7,592 nucleotides of DNA, from assembly GCA_955652455.1 (NCBI GenBank), contig CATPBU010000152.1:1-7592 (forward strand). The letters are read 5' to 3'. The number at the start of each line of letters is the position of its first letter. Positions within the stretch are counted from its first letter, which is position 1. The position numbers were made by a program, and so were the translations under genes. This DNA is from Candidatus Dormiibacterota bacterium. GTDB lineage: Bacteria; Chloroflexota; Dormibacteria; UBA8260. The notes beneath the pieces are model-generated. The model was not told the origin of the DNA. It worked only from the letters and a program-made list of their open reading frames with translations, and searched no databases. Below are positions 5,688-7,592 of the stretch, one piece after another.

Positions 5688-5705
5688 CCCTCCCGGGCCC
5701 TCCCG
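5688..5705. repeat. Direct repeat CCCTCCCG x2, 10-bp period
   Basis: CCCTCCCG occurs at 5688-5695 and again at 5698-5705, separated by GG. The repeats begin 10 bp apart, about one helical turn, and lie between the divergent iron-sulfur and ThyX-like genes. This could be a tandem regulator site, or chance in GC-rich DNA. Confidence 0.4.
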
Positions 5706-5724
5706 ACCTCGCACATGAGGTGCC

Positions 5725-7338
5725 ATGACCCAGGTCGCTCCCTCGCCGTCCCGCATGCCGTCCACGTACTTCGCGGAGCCGTTCAGCGACGAGGAACGCG
5801 CAGTCCTCTCGCAGTACGTCACCAACGTCGACGGCCCGGTATTTGCTCTCACCGGACTGCCGCAGGTGACTGCGGCGGCGCTGTTCGCGCGGTACAGTCG
5901 CAGTGCCAAGAGCCTGCGCCGGCTGCTGCTCGACGAGTTCCTGGTGGGAACGTCCGCCCCTGGGCTCGAGGTTCCCTCCGCGGATGCCGGCCGGGCTCGC
6001 GCCAGCGACCTGTTCGGTCGCGTGCTCGCCGAGTATGGCGACGACTCCGTCGCTCAACTCGCCGGTGTGCACATCGCCTGCGAGCAAGTGTCGCAGCCGC
6101 TCGCCAAAGCCATTGAATGGGGGAGGCTCGCCGGGTATCTCGAGCAGTCGACGCGGTACATCCCGTACACGGATAAGCGCGACGGCAGGTACCGGTACTA
6201 CGTCGACGCGGCGGTGGCAGCGTCGCCGTCTTCCGCCGCGTACGCCGACGCCATGGACAGCCTCTTCGACACGTACTGCTCGCTGCTCGATCCCCTGCGG
6301 CAGCACCTCGATCGCACCCTCCCACCGGAGGCTGACCAGGCGGCTCGGCGGCGGGCGATCCGTGCCCTTGCGCTCGACCTGCTACGCGGTCTGTTGCCGG
6401 CGGGCACGGTCAGCAATGTCGGCGTGTTTGCTTCGCCGCAGGCGTACGAGCAGATGGTGCTGCGGCTGCGTGCCCATCAGCTTCCCGAGGCCCGCGCCTA
6501 CGCCGAGCTTGTCGTCGCGGAGCTGCAGAAGGTCGTCCCGGAATTCCTCACCCGCCTCGACCGTCCCGACCGCGGTGGCGTCTGGGTCGACTACCTGGCC
6601 GACACCGCCGCCGCGCTCGACGCCGCCGCAGTGGAGGTGGCGCCAGCGTTCGAGCCGAGCCAGGATGGTGTGCGTCTCGTCGACTGGACCCGCGACGGGG
6701 AGGACCGCATCCTGGCGGCGTCGCTGTTGCCCCACACGCAGGCCACCCTGGAGAGCGTTCTAGAGACCGTGCGCGGGCTCTCCGCTGCGCGACGGGCGGA
6801 GCTTTTCGCCGCGGCGGTGGGCGAGCGGGGCAACCGACGGCATCGCCCCGGGCGGGGATTCGAACACTGCGAGTACACGTTCGAGGTGGTGTCGGACTAC
6901 GGTGCCTTCCGCGATCTCCAGCGCCACCGCATGCTGACCATCCAGTGGCAGCCATTGACGCCGGCGCTCGGCTACGAGGTTCCCGGCACGGTGGAGGAGG
7001 CCGGTCTGGCGGCGCGTTGGCGAGGCGCGGTCGAGCACGCGGAGGCAGCTCATCAGCTGCTCGTCGAGGAATTGCCCGAGCAGGCCCAGTACCTGGTGAC
7101 GCTCGGTCACCGGCTTCGCTACGTGATCAGGATGAACGCGCGGGAGGCGATCCACCTCATCGAGCTGCGCACGTCACCTCAGGGACACCCCCACTACCGA
7201 CGTGTCGGCCAGGAGATGCACCGGCTCGTCGACGAGGTCGCCGAGCACCACCTGGTTGCGGGTGCGATGCGGTTCGTCGGCTCCGACGACGTCCACCTGC
7301 CCCGTTACGCCGCCGAGCGCGGAGGCAGCGGCGACTGA
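5725..7338 (+). CDS. Tandem ThyX-like protein (flavin-dependent thymidylate synthase homologue, probably diverged)
   Basis: A 537-residue protein, more than twice the usual ThyX length (about 220-250), that reads as two ThyX-like halves. Half 1 (about 35-280) has ALFARYSRSAKSLRRLLLDEF (52-72), GDDSVAQL (105-112) where ThyX has GHxSxxEH, then GYLEQSTRYIPY (137-148), and a closing LLPAGTVSN and VLRLRAHQLPEARAYAELV (245-263). Half 2 (about 325-525) has LQRHRMLT (398-405) and VIRMNAREAIHLIELR (467-482) followed by a Q/EIR-like HPHYRRVGQEM. ThyX binds FAD and dUMP through RHRxxSxNEQSTRY. Here half 1 keeps EQSTRY but has WGR for RHR, and half 2 keeps RHR but lacks EQSTRY. Activity in thymidylate synthesis is therefore uncertain; a composite site between halves or another flavin/nucleotide role is possible. 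The start at 5725 has GAGG 4 nt upstream. Confidence 0.85.
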   Translation: MTQVAPSPSRMPSTYFAEPFSDEERAVLSQYVTNVDGPVFALTGLPQVTAAALFARYSRSAKSLRRLLLDEFLVGTSAPGLEVPSADAGRARASDLFGRVLAEYGDDSVAQLAGVHIACEQVSQPLAKAIEWGRLAGYLEQSTRYIPYTDKRDGRYRYYVDAAVAASPSSAAYADAMDSLFDTYCSLLDPLRQHLDRTLPPEADQAARRRAIRALALDLLRGLLPAGTVSNVGVFASPQAYEQMVLRLRAHQLPEARAYAELVVAELQKVVPEFLTRLDRPDRGGVWVDYLADTAAALDAAAVEVAPAFEPSQDGVRLVDWTRDGEDRILAASLLPHTQATLESVLETVRGLSAARRAELFAAAVGERGNRRHRPGRGFEHCEYTFEVVSDYGAFRDLQRHRMLTIQWQPLTPALGYEVPGTVEEAGLAARWRGAVEHAEAAHQLLVEELPEQAQYLVTLGHRLRYVIRMNAREAIHLIELRTSPQGHPHYRRVGQEMHRLVDEVAEHHLVAGAMRFVGSDDVHLPRYAAERGGSGD

Positions 7339-7402
7339 TCTCCCCGGCCAGTGCACCGAATGGCGCGTTACGGAAGATGGTGGGCGCAAATCGAGGGTAG
7401 GG

Positions 7403-7408
7403 TATGAT
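7403..7408 (+). promoter_or_regulatory. Probable -10 box (TATGAT) for the iron-sulfur carrier gene
   Basis: TATGAT matches the -10 consensus at five of six positions in the 127-nt spacer after the ThyX-like gene. Transcription would start near 7415, giving a leader of about 50 nt that holds a small hairpin and a Shine-Dalgarno. No clear -35 is present at 16-18 nt, so an activator or an alternative sigma factor is possible. Confidence 0.45.
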
Positions 7409-7415
7409 CGTCGGG

Positions 7416-7428
7416 CCACCCCAGGTGG
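7416..7428 (+). repeat. Small inverted repeat CCACC-CCA-GGTGG at the start of the carrier-gene leader
   Basis: A perfect 5-bp stem with a 3-nt loop begins 7 nt after the TATGAT box, at about the predicted transcript start. It could be a 5' stabilising hairpin or an operator. It is short, so the support is modest. Confidence 0.35.
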
Positions 7429-7465
7429 TGATTCGGTTCAAATCGCCCAGGCAGGGGACCCCCAG

Positions 7466-7592
7466 ATGATCAGCGTCAGCGATACCGCCCTCGGGCAGCT
7501 CAAGAACCTGTTCTCCGAGCAGGCCCCTGAGCAGCAGGTTGGTCTGCGCGTCTACATCCAGTCGGGCGGGTGCTCGGGCTTCTCGTATGGGA
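7466..7592 (+). CDS. A-type iron-sulfur cluster carrier (IscA/ErpA/HesB family), 3' end outside window
   Basis: The first 42 codons are visible. The N terminus ISVSDTALGQLKNLF matches the opening helix of A-type carriers, and LRVYIQSGGCSGFSYG (27-42) carries the first of the three conserved cysteines (Cys36); the paired CxC near the C terminus lies beyond the window. These small cytosolic proteins (about 105-120 residues) accept iron-sulfur clusters from the scaffold and pass them to target enzymes. The ATG at 7466 has AGGGGA (7453-7458) 7 nt upstream and its own likely promoter at 7403. IscA, ErpA and SufA cannot be told apart from this fragment. Confidence 0.93.
   Translation, partial: MISVSDTALGQLKNLFSEQAPEQQVGLRVYIQSGGCSGFSYG

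Noticed and set aside
5669..5689. Plus-strand promoter from TTGTAC (5669) and TAAACC (5684) for the ThyX-like gene
   Set aside because: The spacing between elements is only about 9 nt and neither hexamer is good. No promoter for this gene could be supported.
5711..5723. GCAC-ATGAG-GTGC stem enclosing the Shine-Dalgarno of the ThyX-like gene as a translational switch
   Set aside because: A 4-bp stem is too short to claim regulation; likely chance.
5670..5909. Upstream extension of the iron-sulfur protein to 518 residues
   Set aside because: It would run through the divergent spacer into the ThyX-like gene and has no family similarity; homology begins near residue 81 of that frame.

Overview
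The window is GC-rich and densely coded, with GTG starts, very short gaps and start/stop overlaps. A HemQ/ChdC-type chlorite dismutase homologue (coproporphyrin-dependent haem route), an Actinobacteria-like 3-hydroxyacyl-CoA dehydrogenase and probable leaderless transcripts suggest a high-GC monoderm-type bacterium. Actinomycetota, Chloroflexota or a relative such as Dormibacterota would all fit. The sequence alone does not settle the phylum.

Layout: the 3' end of an unrecognised gene (1-270, +) converges, with a 4-nt gap, on a complete 3-hydroxybutyryl-CoA dehydrogenase (275-1135, -). Divergent from it runs a tight + strand cluster of four genes: a small degenerate receiver-like protein (1224-1562), an M20 amidohydrolase (1555-2742, 8-nt overlap), a hotdog acyl-CoA thioesterase (2739-3320, GTGA overlap) and a HemQ-like haem protein (3331-4080, 10-nt gap). 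A 121-nt spacer with nested dyads leads to a 49-residue acidic ORF with a near-perfect Shine-Dalgarno (4202-4351). That ORF converges, with one base between stops, on a GlcF-like iron-sulfur protein (4353-5669, -). Divergent from the latter is a 537-residue protein built from two ThyX-like halves (5725-7338, +). The window ends in the first 42 codons of an A-type iron-sulfur carrier (7466 onward, +).

Functionally the region looks like general metabolism: acyl-CoA metabolism (dehydrogenase, thioesterase), amide hydrolysis, haem synthesis and iron-sulfur chemistry. No mobile element, CRISPR array, tRNA or rRNA was seen. No gene-free stretch exceeds 300 bases; the longest gaps are 4081-4201 and 7339-7465.

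Two things stand out. First, the ThyX-like protein splits the family's signature between its halves: the EQSTRY part is kept only in the first and the RHR part only in the second. Second, three start codons are each preceded, at exactly 7 nt, by a TANNNT hexamer (TATGAT, TAGAGT, TACAAT), which points to leaderless mRNAs.
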